This document shows, piece after piece, positions 20,566 to 30,510 of a stretch of DNA of 64,000 nucleotides. The DNA comes from Alphaproteobacteria bacterium (GTDB taxonomy: Bacteria; Pseudomonadota; Alphaproteobacteria; Micavibrionales; Micavibrionaceae), in assembly GCA_002401965.1 (NCBI GenBank), contig NVUR01000003.1, positions 51,738-115,737 of the forward strand. Reading direction: 5' to 3'. A program made the position numbers and the translations under genes. The notes under the pieces were generated by a model. The model saw only the letters and a program-made list of their open reading frames with translations. It searched no databases and was not told the origin of the DNA. Within the stretch, counting starts at the first letter, position 1; the number at the start of each line of letters is the position of its first letter.

Positions 20566-21357
20566 TTGTCAGGGTGGTTCTTGATATGTGTTATTTTTAT
20601 AAAGGGGTTTCTTTTGTCACTGTCTTTTATTCTTTGGTTTTTGATTTCAGCGTTGTTGTTGGGGTTCTGGTTTTGGACGAGCTATCTTATTTTTCGGCAA
20701 AAGGCCGCTTGGAAGCTCTATGCAAATAAGCGGGGCTTGCGTTATTATTCTAATGGCTTTTATGAAACCCCATCTATGAGCGGGGCCGTCGATGGTTATA
20801 ATATATCTTTTTTCGCTAGTGAGCATTCGGAATTAGATGCGCGTTCCCAAAGGCGTTTAACCGCAATCGAAATCAATATGCATTCTGGTTTGTCCGTTGT
20901 TAGCGCGATTGCCAGTGGTGGTATGACGCCAGTTGTTGATACACTTGATATTCATAAGGAATATAGGCCTTCTTATAAAGATGGCAAAGGGAATGAATGG
21001 GATAATAGCTATGTTATCCGTACGCAAGATGTGGCCTATATGCAGGAATATCTGAATGATGAGCGCGTCGGCAGCATTCTTGGCTTAATGAAAATTGATA
21101 AAGCGTGGATTATTATTCTTTTTTTCGAGGAGACTGGCTTGGTACGTCTTGATACGCCGTTGCCTTTGGATGACCCGAAAAAGGTTGATGAGGTTGTTAA
21201 GAAGATGATTTCTGTTGTTCGGACGCTTGAAATGGGTGATGGGGAAGAGAAGGATATTCAAAGATCTTTGTCTAAGCATAGTGGTAAAAAACAAAAAACA
21301 TTAGAAATTGATGATGATCTTCTTAATGATGATATTGGCTTTGAGTTAGAAGATTAG
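20566..21357 (+). CDS. hypothetical membrane protein
   Basis: 263 aa; hydrophobic N-terminus then soluble domain. Start codon uncertain (TTG). Confidence 0.6.
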   Translation: MSGWFLICVIFIKGFLLSLSFILWFLISALLLGFWFWTSYLIFRQKAAWKLYANKRGLRYYSNGFYETPSMSGAVDGYNISFFASEHSELDARSQRRLTAIEINMHSGLSVVSAIASGGMTPVVDTLDIHKEYRPSYKDGKGNEWDNSYVIRTQDVAYMQEYLNDERVGSILGLMKIDKAWIIILFFEETGLVRLDTPLPLDDPKKVDEVVKKMISVVRTLEMGDGEEKDIQRSLSKHSGKKQKTLEIDDDLLNDDIGFELED

Positions 21358-21407
21358 AGCAGTTTTTAGGGGAATTTCCCTCTCCCTATTTTTGTATATC
21401 CATATAG

Positions 21408-23012
21408 TTAAGGCTCTTTAAATTCATCAATATGAAAGGCGTATGGGGCGTATTTTTGTCCCTTATACTGGGTTTCTACACAAGACAGATTAAATATACA
21501 ATGCGTTTCGTTTGATGAATTGTAACGCCTTAAATCTATTATATTTGAGTTACTTGTCTCTATAAACTCATGATTTCCATTAATTATTTCTGGTTTTATT
21601 TTTCTCCAATGGATAAATTCTTTTGTGAAATTTAAAACGGATGTTTTTTCTTTGTTTTGTGTTTGTATATTTAGTATGTGATGTGCTTTTGGAATTGGTA
21701 GCCACGGCAATGTTTGTGAAAACCCACAATAAATGGAATTATCCCATATCATAGGTGTTCTACACCCATCTCGCCCTTGCCATTGTGGGTATGTTTCCTT
21801 TGCCCATGGGTCTTGGATATTTTTAAATGCGATTTTTGCTTCGGGTAGCCCTAGCTCTTCACCTTGGAATATAAATGCTGTTCCAGGGAGGCATCCTAAA
21901 AGGGCTATCAGCATTTTTGAAAAAGCATTATTATAACTATATGGCTTGTACCAACGGCTTTGGGCACGTACAACGTCATGATTTGAGAATGCCCAACTTG
22001 GCCATGCAGATGATTCTTTGACCGATTCGGCCAAATTATTTACCTCAGAGTGTTGAGCGAAAAATGTTTCGATTGGCACACGTACAAGGTCTTCGGTCAA
22101 TGTCTTTTGTGTGCCTGACATCATGTGTGGATTGTAACATGTGTGCAGGTGATTTTTACCATTTGTGTATTCTTGTGCCAATTTGTAAGGATGGTCATCG
22201 CCAATCTCACCAACTAAAACACGGTCACTATATTGATCGGTAAGAGCGCGTAATTTTGCAATAAAATCCAAATTTTCGGGGCGGGATTTATCGTATATAT
22301 GTTGTTGCGTTGAATAGGGCGTTTCTTTTTCAAACTGGGTTGCAAATTTTGCGCCGCTTTGACGGGGAGGATTGTCGCGCAAAAGCGGATCGTGAAAATA
22401 GAAATTTACGACATCAAGGCGAATGCCATCAATGCCGCGATCTAGCCAGTATTTACAGATATCGATGATTTCGCTCTGTACGTCTAGATTATGAAAGTTT
22501 AAATCTGGTTGCTCTTTTAGAAAGTTGTGGAAGTAATATTTCTCGCGCTGTTCACACCATTCCCATGCAGAACCTCCAAAAACGGAGACCCAGTTATTGG
22601 GAGGAACGCGATTATTATCCTTATCATGTTTCGCATCTGCCCACACATACCAATCTTTTTTAGTTTCATCTAAGAACCATGGGTGTTCCTCTGACGTATG
22701 GGAGAATGCGAGATCGATAATGACCTTTAGATTCAGGCTATGTGCTTTTTCTAGTAAATCATCAAAATCATCGTTATTGCCAAAGATGGGGTCTACATCT
22801 CGATAATCGGAAATGTCATACCCAAAGTCCTTCATCGGTGATTTGAAAAAAGGCGATATCCATATGCCGTCAACACCAAGATCCGCAACATAGTCTAGTT
22901 TCTGCGTGATGCCAGCAAGGTCGCCAATGCCATCATTATTACTGTCATAGAATGAGCGTGGGTAAATCTGGTATATGATTGCGCCGCGCCACCAATCCAC
23001 ATGGTTAGACAT
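21408..23012 (-). CDS. GH13 family alpha-glucosidase / alpha-amylase family enzyme
   Basis: 534 aa; WWRGAIIYQIYPRSFYDSNNDGIGDLAGI, VIIDLAFSHTSEEHPWF, GIDGIRLDVVNFYF, VGEI, FSNHDVVRA, FIFQGEELGLPEA. Confidence 0.95.
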   Translation of the reverse strand: MSNHVDWWRGAIIYQIYPRSFYDSNNDGIGDLAGITQKLDYVADLGVDGIWISPFFKSPMKDFGYDISDYRDVDPIFGNNDDFDDLLEKAHSLNLKVIIDLAFSHTSEEHPWFLDETKKDWYVWADAKHDKDNNRVPPNNWVSVFGGSAWEWCEQREKYYFHNFLKEQPDLNFHNLDVQSEIIDICKYWLDRGIDGIRLDVVNFYFHDPLLRDNPPRQSGAKFATQFEKETPYSTQQHIYDKSRPENLDFIAKLRALTDQYSDRVLVGEIGDDHPYKLAQEYTNGKNHLHTCYNPHMMSGTQKTLTEDLVRVPIETFFAQHSEVNNLAESVKESSAWPSWAFSNHDVVRAQSRWYKPYSYNNAFSKMLIALLGCLPGTAFIFQGEELGLPEAKIAFKNIQDPWAKETYPQWQGRDGCRTPMIWDNSIYCGFSQTLPWLPIPKAHHILNIQTQNKEKTSVLNFTKEFIHWRKIKPEIINGNHEFIETSNSNIIDLRRYNSSNETHCIFNLSCVETQYKGQKYAPYAFHIDEFKEP

Positions 23013-23793
23013 GGATTTTGCCTTGCATATAGAGGACGGCTTTGCCGGTTATTTCAACGCGATCATCTTTAAGAGTGCATAGTAGGTCGCCGCCACGGGC
23101 GGAAAGCTGTTTTGCGTGCATTGTGGTTTTGCCAAGAACCTTTCCCCAATATGGGATTAAAAGGCAGTGAATAGCACCTGTTACAGGATCTTCATCAATG
23201 CCGATTTGTGGTGCGAAGAGGCGTGAAACAAAATCCGTGTCGCCTGTTCCACGCGCAGTGATGACAAGGCCGAATGTATCGGTCAGGGTTTTTATTTTTG
23301 TAATGTCAGGTTTGTAATTTTGCACGGCGTTGGGGCTGTCGAGAATCGCAAAGGTTTTTGTGCTTTTGAGGACGGTTTGGACTTTCAGCCCAAGGATATC
23401 TTCAATATTGGATACATCCTGTTGAACTGTATAATCCCATGTCGGGAAATTGAGCGTGTAGCCTGCTGATGTTTTTTTGACACTTAACTCGCCTGAACGA
23501 GAACTGAAATACACTGTATCTTGTTCGAAGCCTAAATTTTCGAAAATACAATATGCACTGGCCAGTGTTGCGTGCCCGCATAAATCTATTTCTGTTGTTG
23601 GTGTGAACCAGCGGAGGTGAAAGCCTTTACCCTCTGGAACAAAAAATGCCGTTTCAGAGAGGTTATTCTCTGCGGCGATGCTCTTTAATATCTCGTCAGG
23701 AAGCCATGTACTCAATGGGCAAACGGCGGCTGGGTTGCCGCCGAAAACCGTATCTGTAAATGCATCAATTTGATATAGGTCTATATCTGTCAT
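23005..23793 (-). CDS. PhzF family phenazine biosynthesis-like isomerase
   Basis: YQIDAFTDTVFGGNPAAVCPL, NNLSETAFFVP, LRWFTPTTEIDLCGHATLASAY, DPVTGAIHCLL. Confidence 0.93.
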   Translation of the reverse strand: MTDIDLYQIDAFTDTVFGGNPAAVCPLSTWLPDEILKSIAAENNLSETAFFVPEGKGFHLRWFTPTTEIDLCGHATLASAYCIFENLGFEQDTVYFSSRSGELSVKKTSAGYTLNFPTWDYTVQQDVSNIEDILGLKVQTVLKSTKTFAILDSPNAVQNYKPDITKIKTLTDTFGLVITARGTGDTDFVSRLFAPQIGIDEDPVTGAIHCLLIPYWGKVLGKTTMHAKQLSARGGDLLCTLKDDRVEITGKAVLYMQGKIHV

Positions 23794-23810
23794 GTGCTGT
23801 GCTTGCAGAG

Positions 23811-24398
23811 TTATTCTGCTGCTGCTGCTTTTTCTTCAGTAGGAGCTTCTTCTGCGGTTTTTTCAACAACCGGGGCAATTGTCATCTTAACAATTTTATC
23901 CGGGCTGGATGGTGGTTCACCAACTGCAACTTTGTCAATGAACTCCATGCCGGATGTTACTTGACCAAGCACGGTGTATTGACCAGTTAGAAAGCTACAA
24001 CCTGTGTCTGTGAAACAGAAAAAGAATTGTGAGTTTGCACTGTCAGGGTTTGTGGAGCGCGCCATGCCTATTGTTCCACGCTTATATGCGTACTTGCTGA
24101 ACTCTGCAGGAACGTCAGGGTATTTTGAACCACCCGTACCTGTACCTGTTGGGTCACCGGTTTGTGCCATAAAGCCACTGATTACACGGTGGAAAATAAT
24201 TCCATCATAGAAACCTTCGCCGATCAGCGTTTTAATACGCTCAACATGTTTTGGGGCAATATCGGGCAGTAATTCTATAACAACGGTTCCACCGCTGGAC
24301 ACTTCCATATTTACTGTATTTGCGGAATCCGCTTTTGCATCTGTTCCTGCTGTCATGATCAAAAGACCTCCAAGTGTAAGCATAAATTTCTTAAGCAT
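23811..24398 (-). CDS. peptidylprolyl isomerase (cyclophilin type), exported
   Basis: Signal peptide; FYDGIIFHRVISGFMAQTGDPTGTGTGG, SQFFFCF, LTGQYTVLGQVTSGMEFIDKV. Confidence 0.94.
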   Translation of the reverse strand: MLKKFMLTLGGLLIMTAGTDAKADSANTVNMEVSSGGTVVIELLPDIAPKHVERIKTLIGEGFYDGIIFHRVISGFMAQTGDPTGTGTGGSKYPDVPAEFSKYAYKRGTIGMARSTNPDSANSQFFFCFTDTGCSFLTGQYTVLGQVTSGMEFIDKVAVGEPPSSPDKIVKMTIAPVVEKTAEEAPTEEKAAAAE

Positions 24399-24480
24399 TT
24401 TATATCCTCTTAAGAGTTAACGTTAAGGGATTATTGGTTACATACCATGGGCGTAAATGCAAGGGGAGTGTAGGGATTTG

Positions 24481-24723
24481 TTACACGGATTCTTTATTTT
24501 TATTGGTTGCTTTTTGCATTTGGTCTGATAATTCACCGATTGTCATAGTGTTGTTATGTGTATCAACCATCGTTTTAAGTTCACCAATACATGTTCCGCA
24601 ATTTATGTCTGCCCCGTCTGAACACGCGGCGTACACATCTTTAACGCGTGTGCTTTTCTTTGTCGTATCCAAATGGTTACGAACATCCGTGTCAGTAAAG
24701 GGGTTGCACATGCATATATACAT
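24481..24723 (-). CDS. bfd: bacterioferritin-associated ferredoxin-like (2Fe-2S) protein
   Basis: 80 aa; four-Cys pattern CMCNPFTDTDVR...VKDVYAACSDGADINCGTCIGEL. Confidence 0.85.
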   Translation of the reverse strand: MYICMCNPFTDTDVRNHLDTTKKSTRVKDVYAACSDGADINCGTCIGELKTMVDTHNNTMTIGELSDQMQKATNKNKESV

Positions 24724-24760
24724 AAGATTATTTCCAACATATTTGATTCGTTGTTAGTAA

Positions 24761-24775
24761 TGATAATTATTATCA
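24761..24775. promoter_or_regulatory. Fur-like operator
   Basis: TGATAAT-T-ATTATCA, a perfect 7-1-7 palindrome, 38 bp upstream of the bfd start. Confidence 0.7.
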
Positions 24776-24885
24776 CCTAGCTTTTGTAAATGCAAGTCAT
24801 TATCAGTTGGGGAAATGTATCTATTTTTGTTTATGTGACGAATTAGGGTATATGTTATGTTTATTTTATTTATGGAGAGCGTAGA

Positions 24886-25383
24886 ATGATTTCAAAACGA
24901 ATGGTGGTAATTACTTTATTTATGGCTGTTTTTATATCTGCAATAGCGGTGCAAGCGGCGGATAAGCAGGGCGTAGAAATTCACAAAATCTCACCTCATA
25001 GAATTGCGCGTGATATTAAGAATATAAAAGGGCAGAAGCGCGCCATTGTTCTGTACGCGTCATGGTGTCCGAATTGTGTGCAGAAGATGCCACAGATTAT
25101 AGAGATAGAGCGTGCCAAGGCGAGTTCTATTATTGCGATTTCTATTGATGAGAGCCGTCAAGATTTTGCGCGTTATATGAACAAGCTGGGAGATGTTCCG
25201 TTTAAGGCCATTGTCATTGACGGGGCGGAATGGAAGCTGGCGGAAGAGTTGGAACGCTTTGGTGTTGAAGTGTGGGAGGCCATTCCGCATGTTATTTTGC
25301 TGGATGAAAATAATAAAACTGTAGAGCAGGGGAATTTCTCGCCGAAATATATCGAAGCGTTTTTAGGGATTCCATCATCTTAA
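24886..25383 (+). CDS. thioredoxin-like (TlpA/ResA-type) exported protein
   Basis: Signal peptide; AIVLYASWCPNCVQKMPQIIEI (CxxC motif), IISISIDESRQDF-like segment. Confidence 0.85.
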   Translation: MISKRMVVITLFMAVFISAIAVQAADKQGVEIHKISPHRIARDIKNIKGQKRAIVLYASWCPNCVQKMPQIIEIERAKASSIIAISIDESRQDFARYMNKLGDVPFKAIVIDGAEWKLAEELERFGVEVWEAIPHVILLDENNKTVEQGNFSPKYIEAFLGIPSS

Positions 25384-25388
25384 AACAA

Positions 25389-25422
25389 AAATACCTGCCG
25401 CTTTATTGTGCCGCAGGTATTT
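25389..25422. terminator. bidirectional intrinsic terminator between thioredoxin-like gene and bfr
   Basis: AAATACCTGC ... GCAGGTATTT perfect 10-bp inverted repeat between convergent genes. Confidence 0.75.
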
Positions 25423-25447
25423 GGAATTTCGTGTAGGTAGGGGAGTA

Positions 25448-25936
25448 TTATCCCTCTGCGTCTAATGCGCTTTCAGAGTTAATCTGAATATAATTCTGAA
25501 TACCCATATTCTCAATCATTTGTAATTGTGTTTCCAGATAATCAATATGACCTTCCTCATCAGCAAGGATTTTCGCGAATAGGTCACGTGATACATAATC
25601 TTTCACTTCTTCTGCGTGCTCAACAGCTGCGCGGTAATGGCCTGCGCCGCCATGCTCCAGCTTTAGATCGCATTCAAGGATTTCCTTGACGTTTTGCCCG
25701 ATCATTAGCTTTTCAAGGCTCTGTAGGTTCGGAAGCCCTTCAAGGAACAATATACGTTTGATGAGGTTATCAGCGTGATGCATTTCCTCTATCGATTCGT
25801 TATATTCGTGCTTGGCGAGTTTTGTGATGCCCCAATCTTCTAACATACGTGAATGCAGAAAATATTGGTTTACGGCGGTTAGCTCTTTTTTAAGAGCCTC
25901 GTTCAAAAACTCTATAACTTTTTTGTCACCTTTCAT
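25448..25936 (-). CDS. bfr: bacterioferritin
   Basis: [77 protein letters not shown]. Confidence 0.97.
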   Translation of the reverse strand: MKGDKKVIEFLNEALKKELTAVNQYFLHSRMLEDWGITKLAKHEYNESIEEMHHADNLIKRILFLEGLPNLQSLEKLMIGQNVKEILECDLKLEHGGAGHYRAAVEHAEEVKDYVSRDLFAKILADEEGHIDYLETQLQMIENMGIQNYIQINSESALDAEG

Positions 25937-25967
25937 GGTGTACCTCTCTTTATATATTCAAAACGCT

Positions 25968-27278
25968 TTATTTAAAGGCGCGGTCTAATATTGCGCCAAT
26001 ATTCTTCGTGTAAGCATCATACTTAAATATAGCATCTAGCGCATTTTTGTCAAGTTTTTCAGTGACTTGCAAATCACTCTCAAGCGCATTACGTAGTGTT
26101 AATGTGCCTTTGCCGCTGCTGCGGTCTGCCCAGACGGTCATGGCGGATTTCTGAACAATGCGATAGGCATCTTCACGTGAAATTCCGGCCTGTGTCAAAG
26201 CAAGCATGGTGCGTTGTGAGAAGACAAGCCCGCCTGTCATTTCCAGATTATGTTTCATGCGTTCAGGGTAAACCAACAATTTATCAATGATACCAGCCAA
26301 ACGGTTAAGCGCGTAATCTGCAGAAATTAACGCATCGGGTAGTATAGTACGTTCCACGGCTGAATGCGAAATATCACGTTCATGCCATAGGGCTACATTT
26401 TCAAGCGCAGGCGTTACAGCGGCGCGGATAATACGCGCTTGCCCTGTCAGATTTTCTGTTCCGATCGGGTTACGCTTATGCGGCATCGCCGATGAACCTT
26501 TTTGATTTGGCGAGAAATATTCCTCTGCTTCACGGACTTCGGTGCGTTGCAGATGGCGAATTTCAACGGCGATATTCTCGATAGAGCTGGCAACAACACC
26601 AAGCGTTACAAAGAACATAGCATGGCGGTCACGCGGGATGACTTGTGTGGCAACCATTTCTGGTTTTAAGCCGAGTTTGTCAGCAACGTGTTGTTCTACT
26701 GCCATATCAGTCGTGGCGTATGTGCCGACCGCGCCTGAAATTGTGATTGTGCTGACTTCTTCTTTGGCCAAAACCATGCGGTCACGCGCACGTTTAAACG
26801 CGGCGTAATGTCCGGCGAGTTTCATGCCGAAGGTTGTCGGCTCACCATGAATACCGTGGGAGCGACCAATACAAAGCGTGTCTTTATGCTCTAGTGAACG
26901 TTTTTTAAGGGCAGCCATCACTTTTTCAAGGTCGGCAATAATAATGTCTGCGGCTTGGGTCAACATAACGGCAAAGCTGGTATCTATGATATCGGAACTG
27001 GTCATACCCTGATGCACATAACGCGAGTCTTCACCGACATATTCACCAACAGAGGTCAGGAAAGCAATCACATCATGGTGAATTTCGGCTTCTATTTCAT
27101 TGATGCGATCAATATCGAAATTGCCTTTTTCACGCAGGGCGATGGCCGCACTTTCAGGAACAGTGCCAAGCTCCGCCATTTTCTCCAGAGCAAGTGTTTC
27201 AACTTCTAGCCAGATACGGAATTTATTTTCCTGTTCGAAGATGCTGGTCATTTCTGGTCGTGAATAGCGAGGAATCAT
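25968..27278 (-). CDS. purB: adenylosuccinate lyase
   Basis: MIPRYSRPEMTSIFEQENKFRIWLEVE, HQGMTSSDIIDT, GSSAMPHKRNPIGTENL signature. Confidence 0.96.
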   Translation of the reverse strand: MIPRYSRPEMTSIFEQENKFRIWLEVETLALEKMAELGTVPESAAIALREKGNFDIDRINEIEAEIHHDVIAFLTSVGEYVGEDSRYVHQGMTSSDIIDTSFAVMLTQAADIIIADLEKVMAALKKRSLEHKDTLCIGRSHGIHGEPTTFGMKLAGHYAAFKRARDRMVLAKEEVSTITISGAVGTYATTDMAVEQHVADKLGLKPEMVATQVIPRDRHAMFFVTLGVVASSIENIAVEIRHLQRTEVREAEEYFSPNQKGSSAMPHKRNPIGTENLTGQARIIRAAVTPALENVALWHERDISHSAVERTILPDALISADYALNRLAGIIDKLLVYPERMKHNLEMTGGLVFSQRTMLALTQAGISREDAYRIVQKSAMTVWADRSSGKGTLTLRNALESDLQVTEKLDKNALDAIFKYDAYTKNIGAILDRAFK

Positions 27279-27350
27279 GAATAAGCCTTTACAATAATTA
27301 TGTGTTTATTGCCCAGAACTTATTCGATTTTCGGCGGAGGATCAAGGGGG

Positions 27351-28145
27351 TTAGAGATAGTTACCCTTATTAAATACATAGCGCCCGTTCTTTGCCGTGG
27401 CATGCGCGGGGGTGCGGTATGTTTCGAAGTGGTCATAGCCTTCTTTTAGGTTTTCCCAAAACGGATACCAGTGTGATGTGTTGCGTGCAATCATATTGTC
27501 TTGCGTCATACGGAATGGATAAATATGGATCGGGATGGATTTATGCCCGTATTTAAAGTTTTGCTCAACAATCAGGTAAATTTCACCGATGCTTTTATCT
27601 GTCATGGCAAGACACCCAACGGATACACAATTGCCGTGGATCATCAGCAGAGACCCTGTGCGCTTTAATGATCTGTCATAGGCATTGGGGAAGCCGATAT
27701 TAAAGGATAGGAAATATTGGCTGTTCGGATTTAGGCGGTCTTTGGTGACGTTATAAAATCCCTCCGGTGTTTGTTTGTCGCCTTCCTTTAGCTTTGGCCC
27801 TAAAACGCCTGATTTACTACAGACATTATATGTTTTGAAGAGGTCATATTCATTGCTGTAGCTGCTTTTTACCCATAGCTCCAGTTTCATTTCCGATTTA
27901 AAGGCGCGGAGCAGCATAGGGTTATCCATGCTCATCCCTTTTATCACCATTTCAGTGCGGAGAACGGAAAAGTTTTTTTCGCGCAGGTTTTCAAGCTGCT
28001 TGTTCACTGTGTCTTGTCGCTGTACTTGTCCGTTCATAGGCGGTGGTGCGATGTAAATACGACGTGGTCGAGATGTGCAACCCGTGGAGAAGAATAAAAC
28101 AAGGGCGAGGAGAATGGTCAGTAAAACGGGCGGCCAAATATACAC
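27351..28145 (-). CDS. L,D-transpeptidase / YafK-like murein protein
   Basis: LELWVKSS...TPEGFYNV...LMIHGNCVSVGCLAMTD catalytic HG...SVGC motif; lipobox FFSTGC. Confidence 0.85.
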   Translation of the reverse strand: MYIWPPVLLTILLALVLFFSTGCTSRPRRIYIAPPPMNGQVQRQDTVNKQLENLREKNFSVLRTEMVIKGMSMDNPMLLRAFKSEMKLELWVKSSYSNEYDLFKTYNVCSKSGVLGPKLKEGDKQTPEGFYNVTKDRLNPNSQYFLSFNIGFPNAYDRSLKRTGSLLMIHGNCVSVGCLAMTDKSIGEIYLIVEQNFKYGHKSIPIHIYPFRMTQDNMIARNTSHWYPFWENLKEGYDHFETYRTPAHATAKNGRYVFNKGNYL

Positions 28146-28849
28146 TAAATTAAGCCCTCATTACGAAAGGAGGTATAACCATTACGCGCAATCACAATAT
28201 GATCGTGGATTGTAATTTCAAATGGTTTTGCCGCGGCGATGATGGCATTTGTCATGTCGATATCCGCTTGTGAGGGTTTAGGATCACCACTTGGATGGTT
28301 ATGCATAAGTATAAGGGCGGTTGCGCCTAATTCAAGGCTGCGTTTCATAATTTCACGTGGATATGCGGGGGTATGGTCAACTGTACCTGAGCCTTGAATT
28401 TCATCGGCGATCAATTCGTTCTTTTTATTCATGAAGAGGATGCGGAAATGTTCTTTCTTTTCGTGCGCCATGGTCATGTGGCAATAATCCATGAGGCGCG
28501 TCCAGTTATTCAGAATTGGCTTTTGCATCAGTTCTTGCTTCATCATGCGTTCCGCTATGGCGGTGACGGTTTTAATTGCGGTGGCCACATTTTCACTGAT
28601 GCCGTCTATTTGTGTTAGCTCATGATGTGAGGCGCTCATCAGTTCGGGCAGAGAACCAAAGGTGGAGAGCAGGGTTTTTGCCAGTTCCTTTACATCACGG
28701 CGTGGGATTGCCATGAATAATAACAGTTCCAGCAACTCATAATCTTGCAGTGCGCCCGCACCTGCGCCAACAAAGCGATCTCTCAACCTTTGTCTATGAC
28801 CAGCATAATGCGGGGGTTTCTTTTCTTGCTTTCCGAACAAATCGGTCAT
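28145..28849 (-). CDS. radC: RadC / MPN (JAB) domain DNA repair-like protein
   Basis: YELLELLLFMAIPRRDVKELAKTLLSTFGSL, ILMHNHPSGDPKPSQADIDMT. Confidence 0.95.
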   Translation of the reverse strand: MTDLFGKQEKKPPHYAGHRQRLRDRFVGAGAGALQDYELLELLLFMAIPRRDVKELAKTLLSTFGSLPELMSASHHELTQIDGISENVATAIKTVTAIAERMMKQELMQKPILNNWTRLMDYCHMTMAHEKKEHFRILFMNKKNELIADEIQGSGTVDHTPAYPREIMKRSLELGATALILMHNHPSGDPKPSQADIDMTNAIIAAAKPFEITIHDHIVIARNGYTSFRNEGLI

Positions 28850-28863
28850 TTAAGTCCTGACCT

Positions 28864-29688
28864 TTAGCTGTATGGCGGCTTTGTGAACCCTTTGGGGGAC
28901 AGGGTGAATATTTCAAAGCCATCTTCCGTGACGGCGAGGGAATGTTCAAACTGGGCAGAGAGCGAGCGGTCACGTGTTACTGCCGTCCAACCATCACTTT
29001 TAAGAACTTTGGTTGTGTAATGTCCGGCATTTATCATCGGCTCAATCGTAAAAAACATGCCTGGTTCTAATACTGTACCGGTATTTTGTTTGCCGTAATG
29101 CATCACTGATGGGGCAGCATGAAACACGCGACCTAGGCCGTGACCACAGAAATCTCGTACAACGGAGAAACGCTGTTTCTCGGCAACTTGTTGAATGGCA
29201 TACCCGATATCACCAAGCGTCGCGCCGGGCTTTACGGCTTCGATGCCTGCCATCATGGAATCATAGGTTACATCACATAGGCGTTTTGCTTTGATAGGTG
29301 TTTTACCGCCTGCCAAATACATGCGCGATGTATCGCCGTGCCAGCCATCAAGAATAACCGTGACATCAATATTAACAATATCACCATCGCGGAGCGTTTT
29401 TTCGTTTGGTATGCCGTGACATACAACGTGATTAATGGATGTACAAATTGATTTTGGGAACGGCGTTGGCCCACCGCCTTGATAATTAAGTGGCGCGGGG
29501 ATTGCACCTGCCTTTGTGCAATGGTCGTGACACAGGCGATCCAGTTCCTCTGTTGTCACACCGGGGACAACATGATCGGTAATCATATCCAGAATTTCTG
29601 CCGCTAGTTTTCCTGCCTTACGCATGCCCTCAAAATCTTCGGGGGGGTGGAGTTCTATACCTTCGGCGGTGAACGTGGATGTTGTCAT
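28864..29688 (-). CDS. map: type I methionyl aminopeptidase
   Basis: MRKAGKLAAEILDMI, DGWHGDTSRMYLAG, RDFCGHGLGRVFHAAPSVMHYG, FTIEPMINAG. ATG 29688 preferred. Confidence 0.96.
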   Translation of the reverse strand: MTTSTFTAEGIELHPPEDFEGMRKAGKLAAEILDMITDHVVPGVTTEELDRLCHDHCTKAGAIPAPLNYQGGGPTPFPKSICTSINHVVCHGIPNEKTLRDGDIVNIDVTVILDGWHGDTSRMYLAGGKTPIKAKRLCDVTYDSMMAGIEAVKPGATLGDIGYAIQQVAEKQRFSVVRDFCGHGLGRVFHAAPSVMHYGKQNTGTVLEPGMFFTIEPMINAGHYTTKVLKSDGWTAVTRDRSLSAQFEHSLAVTEDGFEIFTLSPKGFTKPPYS

Positions 29689-29766
29689 TTTTATTCCTTT
29701 TGCAAATGCTATCATCTTTTATCTACACATGTTAAATATAGGTTTGTACAAGGCGTGTAAAGAAGA

Positions 29767-30510
29767 TTGGATGAAACGATGAGCAAGCAATATAGCGCAG
29801 CAATGATTGTGATTGGTAATGAAATTTTATCGGGGCGAACGCAGGATTTAAATGTTAATTACGTTGCGAATAAATTGGTTGAATGCGGTGTTGTTTTGTC
29901 GGAGGTACGGGTTATCCCTGATATTGAAGATGTGATTGTCTCAACAATCAGGGAATTTAACGATAAAGTTGATTATATATTCACCAGTGGTGGTATCGGT
30001 CCGACACATGATGATATTACGGCAGCCAGTGTGGCAAAGGCATATGGCGTTGCGTTGGAAGAACATGCAGAGGCGAAGTCGTTGTTGCAGGCGCATTATG
30101 GTGCGGGTGATTTAAATGCGGTGCGTCTTCGTATGGCGCGCATTCCTGTCGGGGCGGCGTTGATTCCCAACCCTGTGTCTATTGCACCAGGTTTTGTTAT
30201 TGAGAATACATATGTTATGGCGGGTGTACCGCGCATTATGCAGGCGATGATGGATCATGTTGCTTCTACGCTGAAGGGGGGGGCGGTTATTCAATCACGC
30301 ACAGTGTCTTGTGCCTTAACGGAGAGCATAATTGCAAAACCTTTAGGCGCGATACAAGGTAAATGGGGTAGCATAGATATAGGCAGTTATCCCTATTTCA
30401 AAGACGGCGTATTAGGGGTGAATATCGTTTTGCGCTCTAGTGTAGAAAATGATTTGGAACAGGCTATAAACGATGTTTCAGACATGGTCGATGGTCTAAT
30501 AGGCACCTGA
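29767..30510 (+). CDS. CinA N-terminal / molybdopterin-binding domain protein
   Basis: AAMIVIGNEILSGRTQDLNVNYVANKL, YIFTSGGIGPTHDDITAASVAKA, MAGVPRIMQAM. Confidence 0.9.
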   Translation: MDETMSKQYSAAMIVIGNEILSGRTQDLNVNYVANKLVECGVVLSEVRVIPDIEDVIVSTIREFNDKVDYIFTSGGIGPTHDDITAASVAKAYGVALEEHAEAKSLLQAHYGAGDLNAVRLRMARIPVGAALIPNPVSIAPGFVIENTYVMAGVPRIMQAMMDHVASTLKGGAVIQSRTVSCALTESIIAKPLGAIQGKWGSIDIGSYPYFKDGVLGVNIVLRSSVENDLEQAINDVSDMVDGLIGT

